Assembly (NCBI GenBank): GCA_017438265.1
Contig: JAFRVZ010000066.1
Coordinates: 1-35,525 of the forward strand
Direction of reading: 5' to 3'
Length of the DNA stretch: 35,525 bases
DNA from: Bacteroidales bacterium
GTDB lineage: Bacteria > Bacteroidota > Bacteroidia > Bacteroidales > UBA932
Both the position numbers and the translations under genes were made by a program. Position 1 is the first letter of the stretch. Each line of letters opens with the position of its first letter. Under the pieces are notes generated by a model that worked only from the letters and a program-made list of their open reading frames with translations, had not been told where the DNA came from and did no database searches. Shown in pieces: positions 8,927 to 19,827 of the stretch.

Positions 8927-8930
<4 letters not shown>
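6933..8930 (-). CDS. dnaG: DNA primase
   Basis: This 665-residue primase makes RNA primers at the replication fork. The N-terminal CHC2 zinc finger has C37, H40, C58 and C61 ([20 protein letters not shown]). The catalytic TOPRIM domain spans roughly residues 255-345, with E265 in LLEGNVD and the DxD pair D309/D311 in MYDGDSAG. The C-terminal ~200 residues are helical and would form the DnaB-interacting region. A charged Arg/Glu-rich linker lies around residues 425-450. The ATG at 8930 overlaps the recQ stop (ATGA), indicating translational coupling, and metG follows after 11 bp. Having dnaG between recQ and metG departs from the classical rpsU-dnaG-rpoD unit. Confidence 0.97.
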
Positions 8931-11131
<2,201 letters not shown>

Positions 11132-11134
11132 GGT

Positions 11135-12376
11135 CTAGTCGAGTTTGTGGATTGCGAGGCCGGAACGGAGCTTCGGCTCGAACCAGGTCGTCTTCGGCGG
11201 CATGATGTTGCCGCTGTCGGCGATGGCGATGAGCTGCTCCATCGAGACCGGATACAGGGCGAAGGCGACCTGCATCTCGCCGCTGTCAACGCGGCGCTGC
11301 AGTTCGCCGAGGCCGCGGATGCCGCCGACGAAGTCGATCCGCCTGTCGGTCCGGAGGTCGCGGATGCCGAAGACCTTGTCGAGGACCAGGTTCGACAGGA
11401 TCGTGACGTCGAGCACGCCGATCGGGTCGGCGTCGTCGTAACGGCCCGGTTTCGCGGTCAGCGAATACCACTGGCCCTCCAGGTACATCGCGAAGTTGTG
11501 GAGTCCGGACGGATGGTAAATGTCGGCGCCCTTGCACTCGACGTCGAAGTCACGGCCGATCCACTCGATCACCTCGAACGGCGAGAGGCCGCCGAGGTCC
11601 TTCAGGACGCGGTTGTAGTCGATGATCTTGAGCTGGCTCTGCGGGAAGCAGACGGCCATGAAGTAGTTGTACTCCTCCGCGCCGGTATGGTTCGGGTTCT
11701 GGGCGCGCTTTTCAGCGCCGACACGGGCCGCGGCGGCCGTACGGTGGTGGCCGTCGGCGACATAGAAAGCCTCGACGCGGGAGGTGAAGATCTCCGTGAT
11801 GCGGGCGATGTCCGCGTCGTCGTCGATGACCCAGAAGCGGTGGCCGAAGCCGTTCTCGTCGGTGAACTCGTTCAGGGCGGGTTCGGCGACCTTGCGGGCG
11901 ACGATCGCGTCGAGCTCGTCGTCGTCGCGGTAGGCGAAGAAGACCGGCTCGATGTTGGCGTTCTGGATCCGGACGTGGATCATCCGGTCGTCCTCCTTGT
12001 CCTTGCGGGTCAGCTCGTGCTTCTTGATCAGGCCGTTCTCGTAGTCTTCGGTATGGGCGCAGAGGACGAGGCCGTACTGGGTACGGCCGTCCATCGTCTG
12101 GGCGTAGACATAGTAGCAGGGCTTCGCGTCCTGCTGCAGCCAGCCGCGCTCCTGCCACAGCCGGAAGTTCTCGACCGCCTTGTCATAGACGCGCGGATCG
12201 TGGTCTTCCAGGATCGGGCTGAAGTCGATCTCCGGCTTTGTGATATGGAGGAGGGATTTCTCCCCCGCCATCGCCTTCGCTTCCTCGGAATTCAGGACAT
12301 CGTAGGGCGGGGCGGCCACCTCGGCGGCGAACTGCGTCGCGGGACGGACCGCGGCGAAAGGTTTGACTCGGACCAT
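11135..12376 (-). CDS. DUF1015 family protein
   Basis: This 413-residue protein starts MVRVKPFAAVRPA, the conserved opening of DUF1015 proteins, and contains APPYDVLNSEEA near the N-terminus and the YVADGHHRTAAA motif near the middle. Both are family hallmarks. The second resembles the ParB/sulfiredoxin nucleotide-binding GxHR signature. The biochemical role is not established to my knowledge. It lies 7 bp after serA in the order serC-serA-DUF1015, which I recall as recurrent in Bacteroidales. From this I infer, without proof, a role tied to serine metabolism, for example phosphoserine handling or serine kinase-like activity. The frame is open upstream of the chosen ATG (12376), but that part overlaps serA out of frame and has no family character. 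Confidence 0.87.
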   Translation of the reverse strand: MVRVKPFAAVRPATQFAAEVAAPPYDVLNSEEAKAMAGEKSLLHITKPEIDFSPILEDHDPRVYDKAVENFRLWQERGWLQQDAKPCYYVYAQTMDGRTQYGLVLCAHTEDYENGLIKKHELTRKDKEDDRMIHVRIQNANIEPVFFAYRDDDELDAIVARKVAEPALNEFTDENGFGHRFWVIDDDADIARITEIFTSRVEAFYVADGHHRTAAAARVGAEKRAQNPNHTGAEEYNYFMAVCFPQSQLKIIDYNRVLKDLGGLSPFEVIEWIGRDFDVECKGADIYHPSGLHNFAMYLEGQWYSLTAKPGRYDDADPIGVLDVTILSNLVLDKVFGIRDLRTDRRIDFVGGIRGLGELQRRVDSGEMQVAFALYPVSMEQLIAIADSGNIMPPKTTWFEPKLRSGLAIHKLD

Positions 12377-12383
12377 GGCGCTG

Positions 12384-13304
12384 CTATTTGTTGACCTGGA
12401 AACGGGTATTGCCGGTCGCGAAATAGTCGCAGATCTGGCGGGCGGCGGCCAGGCCGGCGTTGATGTTGGCCTCGGCGCTCTGGGCACCCATCTTCTTCGG
12501 GGTCGCGAAGACGCGCAGGCCGAATTTCTCCTTCAGGACGGCGAGGTTGTCGGGAGCGACGTCGGTCGCATATTTCAGGTCCGGACGGTCCTCCAGGGCC
12601 TTCTCCAGGCCGGCCTCGTCGATCACCTCCTTGCGGGCGGTATTGACGAGGGTCGCGCCCTTGGGCATCGAGGCGATCAGGTCGTAGCCGATCGAGCCGA
12701 CAGTCTGGGGGGTCGCGGGGATATGGATCGAGACGTAGTCGCTCGTCGCGTAGAGGTCCTTCAGGTCGCTGGCGGGCTCGGCGCCGCCGGCGCGGATCTG
12801 GTCCTCGCTGAGGAACGGGTCGATCGCCTTCACGGTCATCCCGAGGGCCTTCGCCTTCGCGCCGACCAGGCGGCCGACGTTGCCGAAGGCCTGGATGCCG
12901 AGGGTCTTGCCCTGGATCTCGGAGCCGGTCGCCGGGGTAAACTGCGTACGGGCCATGTAGATCATCATCGCGATCGCAAGCTCGGCGACGGCGTTCGAAT
13001 TCTGGCCCGGGGTATTCATCACGACGATGCCGCGGGCGGTCGCGGCGGCGAGGTCGACGTTGTCATAGCCGGCGCCCGCGCGCACGACGATGCGGAGCTT
13101 CGGCGCCGCGGCGATCACGGCGGCGTCCACCTTGTCGGAGCGGATGATCATCGCCTCTGCGTCGGCGACGGCGGCCACCAGGTCTTCCTGGGCGGCATAT
13201 TTCTCGAGGAGGGCGACTTCGTGGCCGGCACCTTCGAGGATGTTGCGGATGCCGGCGACCGCGGCTGCGGCGAACGGCTTCTGGGTTGCAAGCAGTACTT
13301 TCAT
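12384..13304 (-). CDS. serA: D-3-phosphoglycerate dehydrogenase, short type III form
   Basis: This 306-residue NAD-dependent dehydrogenase catalyses the first step of serine synthesis from 3-phosphoglycerate. The D-isomer 2-hydroxyacid dehydrogenase fold is clear: VRAGAGYDNVD (74-84), the nucleotide loop at IQAFGNVGR (137-145) and NTARKEVID with the substrate-binding arginine R224. No regulatory ACT domain follows, so feedback control through ACT is absent, as in short type III enzymes. Where most family members have the catalytic histidine (TPHIG), this protein has TPKKMG, placing lysine at 270. Published work on Entamoeba PGDH separates such lysine-type (IIIK) enzymes from histidine-type ones, so this looks like a IIIK enzyme and not a dead copy. 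It is 9 bp downstream of serC and 7 bp upstream of DUF1015. Confidence 0.94.
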   Translation of the reverse strand: MKVLLATQKPFAAAAVAGIRNILEGAGHEVALLEKYAAQEDLVAAVADAEAMIIRSDKVDAAVIAAAPKLRIVVRAGAGYDNVDLAAATARGIVVMNTPGQNSNAVAELAIAMMIYMARTQFTPATGSEIQGKTLGIQAFGNVGRLVGAKAKALGMTVKAIDPFLSEDQIRAGGAEPASDLKDLYATSDYVSIHIPATPQTVGSIGYDLIASMPKGATLVNTARKEVIDEAGLEKALEDRPDLKYATDVAPDNLAVLKEKFGLRVFATPKKMGAQSAEANINAGLAAARQICDYFATGNTRFQVNK

Positions 13305-13313
13305 GGCGGGCGC

Positions 13314-14387
13314 TTACTTGTGGAGTTTCTCAAATTCCTGCATGCAGGCGACGAGGGCGTCGACGTCTTCCTGGGTACAGGCGTTGTAGACGGAGGCGCG
13401 GAAGCCGCCGACGGAGCGGTGGCCCTTGAGGCCGACCATGCCGCGCTCCTTGGAGAAGGCGAGGAACTCGTCCTGCAGGTCCTCGCGGCCGGGCGCCATC
13501 ACGAAGCAGATGTTCATGATCGAGCGGTCCTCGGGGACGGCGGTACCGACGAAGAGGGAGTTGCGGTCGATCTCGTCGTAGAGGGTCTGGGCTTTCCGAA
13601 GGTTGATCTTGTGCATCGCCTCGACGCCGCCGATGCCCTTGAGCCACTTCAGGGTCTCGTTCATCACGAAGATCGGGAAGACCGGCGGGGTATTGAACAT
13701 CGAGAGCTTGTCAATATGGGTCCGGTAGTCGATCATCGTCGGGAGGTGGCGGGTCACCTTGCCGAGGGCGTCCTTCCGGATGATGGCGAAGGCGACGCCG
13801 GCGGGGCCCGCATTCTTCTGGGCGCCGCCGTAGATCATCGCATACTTGCTGACGTCGACGGGGCGGCTCAGGATATCGGAGGACATGTCCGCGATCAGCG
13901 GGACCGGGCAGTCGATGTCGGTCTTGATCTCGGTACCGTAGATCGTGTTGTTGGTCGTGATATGGAAATAATCCAGGTCCGTCGGGATCTCATAGCCCTT
14001 CGGGATATAGGTATAGTTCTTATCCTTGGAGCTCGCGATCGCATAGGCCTCGCCGAAGGCCTTCGCCTCCTTGAGGGCCTTGCTGGCCCAGACGCCCGTA
14101 TCCAGGTACGCGGCCTTCTTCTCGAGGAAGTTCATCGCTACGCAGAGGAACTCCAGCGACGCGCCGCCGCCGAGGAAAATCACCTCATAATCATCCGGGA
14201 TATGCAGCAGCTCCTTCCAGAGCGCGCGGCATTCATCCATCGTCGCATCCCACTCCTTGGTACGGTGGGAGATACAGAGCAGAGAGACACCGGTCCCCTT
14301 GAAATCCTTGATCGCCTCGATCGAAGCGTCGAGCGCTGCCTGCGGCAGGATGCAGGGGCCTGCATTGAAAACGTGTTTTTTATTCAT
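13314..14387 (-). CDS. serC: Phosphoserine aminotransferase
   Basis: This 357-residue class V PLP aminotransferase converts 3-phosphohydroxypyruvate and glutamate to phosphoserine, the second step of serine synthesis; it may also serve in pyridoxal phosphate synthesis. The start [15 protein letters not shown] is the SerC N-terminal signature. GGGASLEF (73-80) binds the cofactor phosphate, ADMSSD (166-171) supplies the ring-nitrogen aspartate, and K191 in [13 protein letters not shown] is the Schiff-base lysine. Length is normal. It sits directly upstream of serA, and 17 bp downstream of yigZ. SerB, the third step, is not in the window; the HAD gene at 4116-4736 lacks the DxD motif expected of SerB and is unlikely to fill the role. 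Confidence 0.97.
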   Translation of the reverse strand: MNKKHVFNAGPCILPQAALDASIEAIKDFKGTGVSLLCISHRTKEWDATMDECRALWKELLHIPDDYEVIFLGGGASLEFLCVAMNFLEKKAAYLDTGVWASKALKEAKAFGEAYAIASSKDKNYTYIPKGYEIPTDLDYFHITTNNTIYGTEIKTDIDCPVPLIADMSSDILSRPVDVSKYAMIYGGAQKNAGPAGVAFAIIRKDALGKVTRHLPTMIDYRTHIDKLSMFNTPPVFPIFVMNETLKWLKGIGGVEAMHKINLRKAQTLYDEIDRNSLFVGTAVPEDRSIMNICFVMAPGREDLQDEFLAFSKERGMVGLKGHRSVGGFRASVYNACTQEDVDALVACMQEFEKLHK

Positions 14388-14404
14388 GATGATAATAGTT
14401 AGAC

Positions 14405-15010
14405 CTATAATTCATTTAAAGATAGCAAAAAATTCCGGGTTCTGGTCAAAAAATCTTCATATTGTGAAAGCCGGACGCGGACGTCCAGGCTGCACTCGTT
14501 GCCGAAGGACTGGCCGGACTGGGGGATGTCGAGGTCCTTCAGGACCCGCATCACGGCATTCATCGACAGGTAGTCGAACGTGATCCGGAAGCGGCGGGCG
14601 GCGGTCTTCTCGACCGCCTGCGCGGCCGCGAGCGCCTCCTGCGTCGCCGTCCTGTAGGCGCGGATCAGCCCCGGGATCCCGAGCTTCACGCCGCCGAAGT
14701 AGCGCACGACGACCACCAGCACATCGCTCAGCCCCGCGGAATCGATCTGGCCCAGGATGGGACGGCCGGCCGAGCCGGAGGGTTCGCCGTCGTCGTTCGC
14801 CCGCCAGCGCGCGCCGTCGAGGCCGAGGCGGTAGGCGAAGCAGTGGTGGCGCGCGTCATGGTACTCTTTCCGCAGCGCGTCCACGATTTCCTTCACCTCC
14901 TCCTCCGTCTCGACCGGGCAGGCGAAAGCGAGGAAACGGCTGCCGTTGTCCTTGTACAAACCCTCGGAACGGGCGGCGATGCTGCGATAAGTATCCTGAA
15001 TCCGGTCCAT
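14405..15010 (-). CDS. yigZ: YigZ/IMPACT family protein
   Basis: This 201-residue protein belongs to the UPF0029/IMPACT family. The N-terminal domain carries the signatures [35 protein letters not shown] and [17 protein letters not shown]. The C-terminal ~65 residues form the ferredoxin-like second domain (DUF1949 type). Bacterial members have been linked to translation and nucleic-acid binding, but no reaction is settled. It is the first gene of the ten-gene minus-strand unit. A promoter box TAAATTTG on the minus strand ends only 7 bp before its ATG, so the operon mRNA may begin at or within a few bases of the start codon. Confidence 0.92.
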   Translation of the reverse strand: MDRIQDTYRSIAARSEGLYKDNGSRFLAFACPVETEEEVKEIVDALRKEYHDARHHCFAYRLGLDGARWRANDDGEPSGSAGRPILGQIDSAGLSDVLVVVVRYFGGVKLGIPGLIRAYRTATQEALAAAQAVEKTAARRFRITFDYLSMNAVMRVLKDLDIPQSGQSFGNECSLDVRVRLSQYEDFLTRTRNFLLSLNEL

Positions 15011-15017
15011 CTATGTT

Positions 15018-15025
15018 CAAATTTA
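15018..15025 (-). promoter_or_regulatory. Bacteroidota -7 box (TAAATTTG) for the yigZ-to-flavodoxin operon
   Basis: On the minus strand TAAATTTG matches the TAnnTTTG consensus exactly. TTTC, one base off the -33 TTTG box, lies 19 bases upstream. The box ends 7 bases before the yigZ ATG, predicting a leaderless or nearly leaderless transcript. Confidence 0.6.
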
Positions 15026-15037
15026 ACGTTTTCTTTG

Positions 15038-15045
15038 TAACTTTG
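15038..15045 (+). promoter_or_regulatory. Bacteroidota -7 box (TAACTTTG) for the pRiA4b-like gene and miaA
   Basis: TAACTTTG is an exact TAnnTTTG match 30 bp before the ATG at 15076. No clear -33 box is seen (GTTC at the expected place). The two divergent promoters share a 65-bp intergenic region, so polymerase binding on one strand may exclude the other. Confidence 0.55.
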
Positions 15046-15075
15046 AAACCGCTAGGAAAAAATTATTCACGCGCT

Positions 15076-15666
15076 ATGGCTCTTCTCTACAGAGTTACCC
15101 TTACGGGCATCAAAGGTTTCTACAGAGTCTACAAGATCAGCGGCACCGCGACCCTGTATTCCCTCCACCGGCAGCTTCAGTCCGACCTGGAATTCCCCCA
15201 GGACCAGCTCATCCTCTTCAAGGCGCTGGACGAGGGCGGCAGCGTCGTGGCCCGCTACGGCCTCTTCGACCTCGGCGACGGCGCCGTGGACGACGTGACG
15301 ATGGCCCAGACCCGCGCGAAGGGGATCGTCTCCTTCGTGTATTTCTACGACGTGGCCGGCAAGAAGAGCGTGAACGTCACCTTCGACGGCGAGACGCCGG
15401 AGGCCGCTCCCTCCCCGACGATCGTGGAGGCCAAGGGCCCGAACCCGATTGAGTTCGAGAAGGGCTACGTCGCCTTCGAGGACCTGCCGGACGAGAAGCG
15501 CCACCTCCCCGGCGAGGAGCGCAAGCGGACCAAGCTCGAGGAACTCCTCAACATCCGCCTTGACGACGAGGACATGGAAGACGAGGAGGATGAAGACGAA
15601 AGCGCGGAAGAGGACGACGACGCCCCGGAGGAGGTCTACGACGAGAGCGAAAACGCCATCTTCTAG
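15076..15666 (+). CDS. Plasmid pRiA4b ORF-3-like (IS1096 passenger TnpR-like) family protein
   Basis: This 196-residue protein begins MALLYRVTLTGIKGFYRVYKISG. The pattern of a short beta strand, then 'ATLYSLHRQLQSDLEF..DQLILFKALDEGG', then 'KGIVSFVYFYDVAGKKSVNVTFDG' matches the pRiA4b ORF-3 fold seen in Bacteroidota proteins encoded beside miaA. Despite the family name there is no sign of a recombinase here. The last ~35 residues are extremely acidic (mostly Asp/Glu), typical of these proteins. Function is unknown. The ATG at 15076 is preferred over an upstream in-frame ATG at 15013 because the earlier start would add a non-conserved leader and would lie upstream of the promoter box. miaA begins 9 bp after its stop. 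Confidence 0.72.
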   Translation: MALLYRVTLTGIKGFYRVYKISGTATLYSLHRQLQSDLEFPQDQLILFKALDEGGSVVARYGLFDLGDGAVDDVTMAQTRAKGIVSFVYFYDVAGKKSVNVTFDGETPEAAPSPTIVEAKGPNPIEFEKGYVAFEDLPDEKRHLPGEERKRTKLEELLNIRLDDEDMEDEEDEDESAEEDDDAPEEVYDESENAIF

Positions 15667-15675
15667 CCCCGCGCC

Positions 15676-16542
15676 GTGCCTGGGAAGCTCCTCATCGTCC
15701 TCGGACCGACGGCTGTAGGCAAGACCGACTACAGCATCTCCCTCGCGGAGCAGTACCACTCCCCCGTCATCTCCTGCGACTCCCGCCAGATCTACCGCGA
15801 AATGCGCATCGGCACCGCCGTCCCCTCGGACGAGCAGCTCGCGCGCGTCCCCCACTACTTTATCCGGACCAAGTCCGTCCGCGACTACTACACCGCAGGC
15901 CGTTACGAGGCGGAAGCCCTCGTGCTGATCCGCCGCCTCTTCGCCGAAGGCCACGAGACACTCGTGATGACCGGCGGCTCGATGTTCTACATCGACGCCG
16001 TCTGCAACGGCATCGCGGACGTGCCGGAAGCGGACCCGGCACTGCGGGAGCGGCTCACGGAGCGGCTGAAGCGCGAAGGCGCGAAGGCCCTCGCCGAGGA
16101 GCTGCGCACGCGCGACCCCGAAGCCTACGCGACGATCGACCGCAACAACGGCATGCGCGTCCTCCGGGCCCTGGAAGTCTGCCTCGGCACCGGAAAACCC
16201 TTCTCCTCCTTCAAGGTCACCCAGCCCCGCCCGCGGGAATTCGCCATCGAGAAAACCGGCCTCTTCCGCCCGCGGGAGGAGCTCGCCGCCCGCATCGAGG
16301 CGCGTACGCGCCGGATGGTCGCGGAGGGGCTCTTTGACGAAGTGAGGTCCCTGAACGAATTCAGGAACCTCACTGCCTTGAAAACCGTCGGTTACACGGA
16401 GGTTTTCGATTATTTCGACCATCCGGAGGCCGTCACGGCGGAGGAAACGGTCTCCCGCATCGCTGCGAACACCCGCCACTATGCGAAACGGCAGATGACG
16501 TGGTGGAAGCGGGATCCTTCCATCCGCTGGATCGGGCTCTAG
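15676..16542 (+). CDS. miaA: tRNA dimethylallyltransferase
   Basis: This 288-residue enzyme adds a dimethylallyl group to A37 of tRNAs reading UNN codons. The P-loop GPTAVGKTDYS is at residues 10-20, SCDSRQIYREM carries the catalytic aspartate and tRNA contacts, MTGGSMFYIDAV is the dimethylallyl-diphosphate region, and the C-terminal RHYAKRQMTWWKRD motif is diagnostic. Length is near the usual ~300. The start is a GTG at 15676, chosen because it sits 9 bp after the preceding stop and gives the expected N-terminus. The stop TAG lies in a CTAG shared with the convergent FKBP gene, a 4-bp tail-to-tail overlap that leaves no room for a separate terminator. Confidence 0.96.
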   Translation: MPGKLLIVLGPTAVGKTDYSISLAEQYHSPVISCDSRQIYREMRIGTAVPSDEQLARVPHYFIRTKSVRDYYTAGRYEAEALVLIRRLFAEGHETLVMTGGSMFYIDAVCNGIADVPEADPALRERLTERLKREGAKALAEELRTRDPEAYATIDRNNGMRVLRALEVCLGTGKPFSSFKVTQPRPREFAIEKTGLFRPREELAARIEARTRRMVAEGLFDEVRSLNEFRNLTALKTVGYTEVFDYFDHPEAVTAEETVSRIAANTRHYAKRQMTWWKRDPSIRWIGL

Positions 16543-17276
16543 TTGGCTTCGGCGGGATGGACCTCGGCGACCTGCACGTGGAAAATCAGCGTGGAGTTCG
16601 GCTCGATGCCCTGGTTGCCGGACTCGCCGTAAGCGAGGGCGGCAGGGATGAAGAGCTCGATGTCGCCGCCTTCACCCACCAGCTGGAGGCCTTCCCTCCA
16701 GCCCGGGATCACACCGCTCAGCGGAAGCTCGATCGGGTCGCCGCCTTCCGGCGTCTGGTCAAACACGGTACCGTCGAGGAGCGTGCCCTTGTAGTGCACG
16801 AGGACCTTGTCCTGCGGGCCCGGCTTCACGTTGTTGCCGGGGGCGATGATGCGGTACTGGAGGCCGGAAGCCGTCTCGCGGACGTCCGCCTTCTTGCGGT
16901 TGGCCTCGAGGAACGCATCCTCCTTGGCCTTGTTCTCGGACAGGACGGCCTGGCGGCGGACTTCAAGGAACTGGCCGAAAACGTCGTTCATCGTCTCCGG
17001 ATTGATCTTGAACTGGCTCGTGAATTCCGGGTCGCGCATGTTGCCTTCCGCGTTCACGAAGTCCTTCAGACCTTTCATGATTTCGGAGTAGTTGACGTTG
17101 TCACCGAAGTTGTAGCCTTTGATGAAGCTGCCGAAGTTGACGCCGAGCAGGTAGCTGACGGTGTCGATCTGGCCTTTGGTAAAGTTGGCATCCGCGGAGC
17201 CTTTCGGGCCCTGGCCGCAGGAAGCGAGCAGGGCGAGGCCGGCGAGAAGGGAGAGAATCAGTGTTTTGGTTTTCAT
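16539..17276 (-). CDS. FKBP-type peptidyl-prolyl isomerase, lipoprotein
   Basis: This 245-residue periplasmic foldase has a lipoprotein signal peptide with lipobox LLASC (cysteine 20). The sequence after the cysteine (GQGPKGS) lacks the acidic surface-export signal of Bacteroidota, so a periplasm-facing location is more likely. Residues ~30-120 match the FkpA-type N-terminal dimerisation helices. The FKBP domain (~135-240) shows VLVHYKGTLLDGTVFD, VIPGWREGLQL, IPAALAYGE and IEPNSTLIFHVQ, covering the proline-binding pocket. It lies 23 bp after the ROK kinase on the same strand and may be read from that message. Its stop overlaps the miaA stop. Confidence 0.93.
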   Translation of the reverse strand: MKTKTLILSLLAGLALLASCGQGPKGSADANFTKGQIDTVSYLLGVNFGSFIKGYNFGDNVNYSEIMKGLKDFVNAEGNMRDPEFTSQFKINPETMNDVFGQFLEVRRQAVLSENKAKEDAFLEANRKKADVRETASGLQYRIIAPGNNVKPGPQDKVLVHYKGTLLDGTVFDQTPEGGDPIELPLSGVIPGWREGLQLVGEGGDIELFIPAALAYGESGNQGIEPNSTLIFHVQVAEVHPAEAN

Positions 17277-17299
17277 TTTCTAATGGGGAATCTTAAGGG

Positions 17300-18277
17300 T
17301 TACAGCTCCCAGGCGAGGGCGGACGCGCCGAGGATGGCGGCGTCGGACTCCTTGAGCTGGGAGAAGAGGATCTTGACTTTGCCCTGCCAGATCTTCAGGA
17401 GGTTCTCCTCCATGGCCTTCTTCATCGGCTCATAGAGGAACTCCTTCGAACGGGCGAGGCCGCCGAAGAGGACGATGGCTTCCGGCGCGCTGAACGCGAC
17501 GAAATCGGCGAAGGAACGGCCCAGGAGCGTGCCGGTATACTCGAACACGCGCAGGGCGAGGGCGTCGCCTTCCTTGGCGGCGTCATAGACGTCCTTCGAG
17601 GTGATCTTCTCGACGTCGCGCAGGACGGAGGGCTCGCTGCTCATCTCCAGCCAGTCGCGGGCGGTCTTCGCCACGCCGATCGCGGAGCAGTAGGCCTCGA
17701 GGCAGCCCTGCTTGCCGCAGCCGCAGGTGCGGCCGTTGTAGCGGACGACGTTGGTATGGCCGAGCTCACCGGCGAAACCGTCGTGGCCGTAGACCAGCTG
17801 GCCGTTGATGATGATGCCGCTGCCGACACCGGTGCCGAGGGTGATCATGATGAAGTTCTTCATGCCGCGGGCGACGCCGTAGGTCATTTCACCGACGGCG
17901 GCGGCGTTCGCGTCATTGGTCAGCGACACGGGGATGCCGCCCATCTTCTTCGAGAGCTTCGCAGAGAAATCCACGGAGCCGTTGGCTGCCCAGGCGAGGT
18001 TCGGGGCATAGGCGATCGTTCCGGTATAGTGGTTGCCGTTCGGGGCGCCGACGCCGACACCGCGGATCTGGCCTTCCTTGCCGGACTCCTTGATCACGCC
18101 CTTGATGGCGGTCGCGAGCGCATCGATGTACGCGTCCGCGTCGTCGCCGAAGGTATCGGAACGGATGACGGTCTGGGAGAGCACGTCTCCACGCGCGTCG
18201 ACGACGCCGATCTTGGTCGTCTGGCCGCCTACGTCAACACCGACTACATATTTCTTTTCTTCAATCTTCTCTGCCAT
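17300..18277 (-). CDS. ROK-family sugar kinase (glucokinase-like)
   Basis: This 325-residue cytoplasmic kinase phosphorylates a hexose, probably glucose. The ATP-binding VDVGGQTTKIG (14-24), the catalytic aspartate D122 in LTNDANAAAVGE, the glycine-rich LGTGVGSGIIING, ELGH (171-174) and the zinc-binding CGCGKQGCLE (cysteines 185, 187, 192) define the ROK family. ROK repressors carry an N-terminal helix-turn-helix that is absent here, so this is an enzyme. The start is the ATG at 18277 (MAEKIEEKKY), preceded by ATATT, as in the acyl-CoA synthetase gene; the longer in-frame extension has no family sequence. The permease gene ends 49 bp upstream, consistent with uptake followed by phosphorylation. 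Confidence 0.92.
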   Translation of the reverse strand: MAEKIEEKKYVVGVDVGGQTTKIGVVDARGDVLSQTVIRSDTFGDDADAYIDALATAIKGVIKESGKEGQIRGVGVGAPNGNHYTGTIAYAPNLAWAANGSVDFSAKLSKKMGGIPVSLTNDANAAAVGEMTYGVARGMKNFIMITLGTGVGSGIIINGQLVYGHDGFAGELGHTNVVRYNGRTCGCGKQGCLEAYCSAIGVAKTARDWLEMSSEPSVLRDVEKITSKDVYDAAKEGDALALRVFEYTGTLLGRSFADFVAFSAPEAIVLFGGLARSKEFLYEPMKKAMEENLLKIWQGKVKILFSQLKESDAAILGASALAWEL

Positions 18278-18326
18278 AATATTTCTGTTTTTTTGGTTAT
18301 CGTTTCGTGTCAATGGGTTTCGGGAA

Positions 18327-19643
18327 TTAATCCACAGGGATGTCCTTGTTGACGTTCTTCGAGCCGATCAGGGCGTAGAAGAGCATGTAGCCGACGAGGA
18401 CGAAGAGCAGCCAGTAGCTGTTGATGTAGCCAACGCTCTTGGAGAGGGCGTCCTGGACGAGCGGAATCACGCCGCCGCCGACGACCATCATCATGAAGAT
18501 ACCGGAAGCCTGCTCGGTGTATTTGCCGAGGCCGTTCACGGCGAGGCTGAAGATGCAGCCCCACATCACGGAGGTGCACAGACCGCAGAGCACGAGGAAC
18601 AGCGCGCTGATCGGGACCTGGACCATCATGAAGCCCTTGTGGATGTCGAAGCCGGGCATCGAAATCTGGGTCGTCTTCGGGAGGATGATGGCGAGGAGGA
18701 GGAAGAGCATGGCGATGGAAGTCGTCGTGACGAGCTGGGTCTTCGGGGAGACCTTGCCGCTGATCGCGGTGCTGCTCAGACGGCCGACGAGCATCAGCAG
18801 CCAGTACATCGCGGCGAGCGCGCCACCGACGGCGGCACCGTTCATCAGGAGGCCGGCGCCCTTGGCGGTCGGGTCGGAGATGTAGAAGTTCAGCGTGCCG
18901 GGGATACCGACCTCAACACCGACATAGCAGAAGATGGCGGCGACGCCGAGGACGGTGTGGCGGAAGTTCCAGGGGCTGTGGCTGTAGCTTTCCTTCTTGG
19001 CGCCGAGGGCCGGTTCCGGGATGTCGACGAAGAGGATGATGAGGAAGGAAACCACGAAGACGGCGAGGGCGATGTAGAGCAGCGGAACCACGTCGGCCAT
19101 CTTGGTGTCGTTCGAGACCGTGCCGATCAGGGCGCCCACGAAGAGCGGGGTCAGCGTACCGGCGAGGGAGTTCAGGGAACCGCCGGCCTGGACGAGCTGG
19201 TTGCCCTTGTTGCCGCCGCCGCCGAGGATGGTAAGCATCGGGTTCACGACGGTGTTGAGCATGCAGACGCAGAAGCCGCAGATGAAGGCACCGAGGAGGT
19301 AGATGATGAAGTTCAGGGCAACGACGTCACCGCCGACCTTGAAGACGGCCACATCGGCGCCGACCTTGCTGGAGAGCCACTGGACGAAGATACCGATGGC
19401 GCCCAGGGCGAGGGCGACGAGGGCGGTCTTCTTATAGCCCTTGGTCTGGAGCATCTTTCCCGCGGGGATACCCATGAACAGGTACGCGAGGAAGTTCATC
19501 ATGTTGCCCCACATGCCGGCCCACGAATAGGACTGCTTCCAGATGTTGCCGACCGGAGCCGCGAGGTTGGTCACGAACGCAATCATTGCGAACAGGAAGA
19601 ACATCGTCACGATCGCAATGACATTGGTTTTTTTCTTTTCCAT
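18327..19643 (-). CDS. MFS sugar permease of the FHS (FucP-like) family
   Basis: This 438-residue polytopic inner-membrane protein has about 12 hydrophobic segments, a short basic N-terminus (MEKKKTN) and hallmarks of the fucose/glucose/galactose:H+ symporter family, such as NFLAYLFMGIPAGKMLQTKGYKKT and TVVNPMLTILGGGGNKGNQL. The exact sugar cannot be read from the sequence; the adjacent ROK kinase suggests glucose or a related hexose. The start is the ATG at 19643; an upstream TTG would add only three residues. It is transcribed away from the AraC-family gene across a 245-bp gap with a palindrome at 19828-19842, so that regulator is the obvious candidate controller. Confidence 0.9.
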   Translation of the reverse strand: MEKKKTNVIAIVTMFFLFAMIAFVTNLAAPVGNIWKQSYSWAGMWGNMMNFLAYLFMGIPAGKMLQTKGYKKTALVALALGAIGIFVQWLSSKVGADVAVFKVGGDVVALNFIIYLLGAFICGFCVCMLNTVVNPMLTILGGGGNKGNQLVQAGGSLNSLAGTLTPLFVGALIGTVSNDTKMADVVPLLYIALAVFVVSFLIILFVDIPEPALGAKKESYSHSPWNFRHTVLGVAAIFCYVGVEVGIPGTLNFYISDPTAKGAGLLMNGAAVGGALAAMYWLLMLVGRLSSTAISGKVSPKTQLVTTTSIAMLFLLLAIILPKTTQISMPGFDIHKGFMMVQVPISALFLVLCGLCTSVMWGCIFSLAVNGLGKYTEQASGIFMMMVVGGGVIPLVQDALSKSVGYINSYWLLFVLVGYMLFYALIGSKNVNKDIPVD

Positions 19644-19827
19644 GTGAATCAATTATAAGGTTAATATTTAAGTACAATCGTCGATTCGGAAACGGTCCAG
19701 CAAGTTACGCTTTTTTTTTCAAAAAAAGAACAGTTCCGCCCGCTTCCCTCCTTCCGGAGACTGTTTCTAAAAGGATGACAATTCTATGTCCAAAAAGGGA
19801 ATGACCCCCGTTAGTTTTTATCATGTT

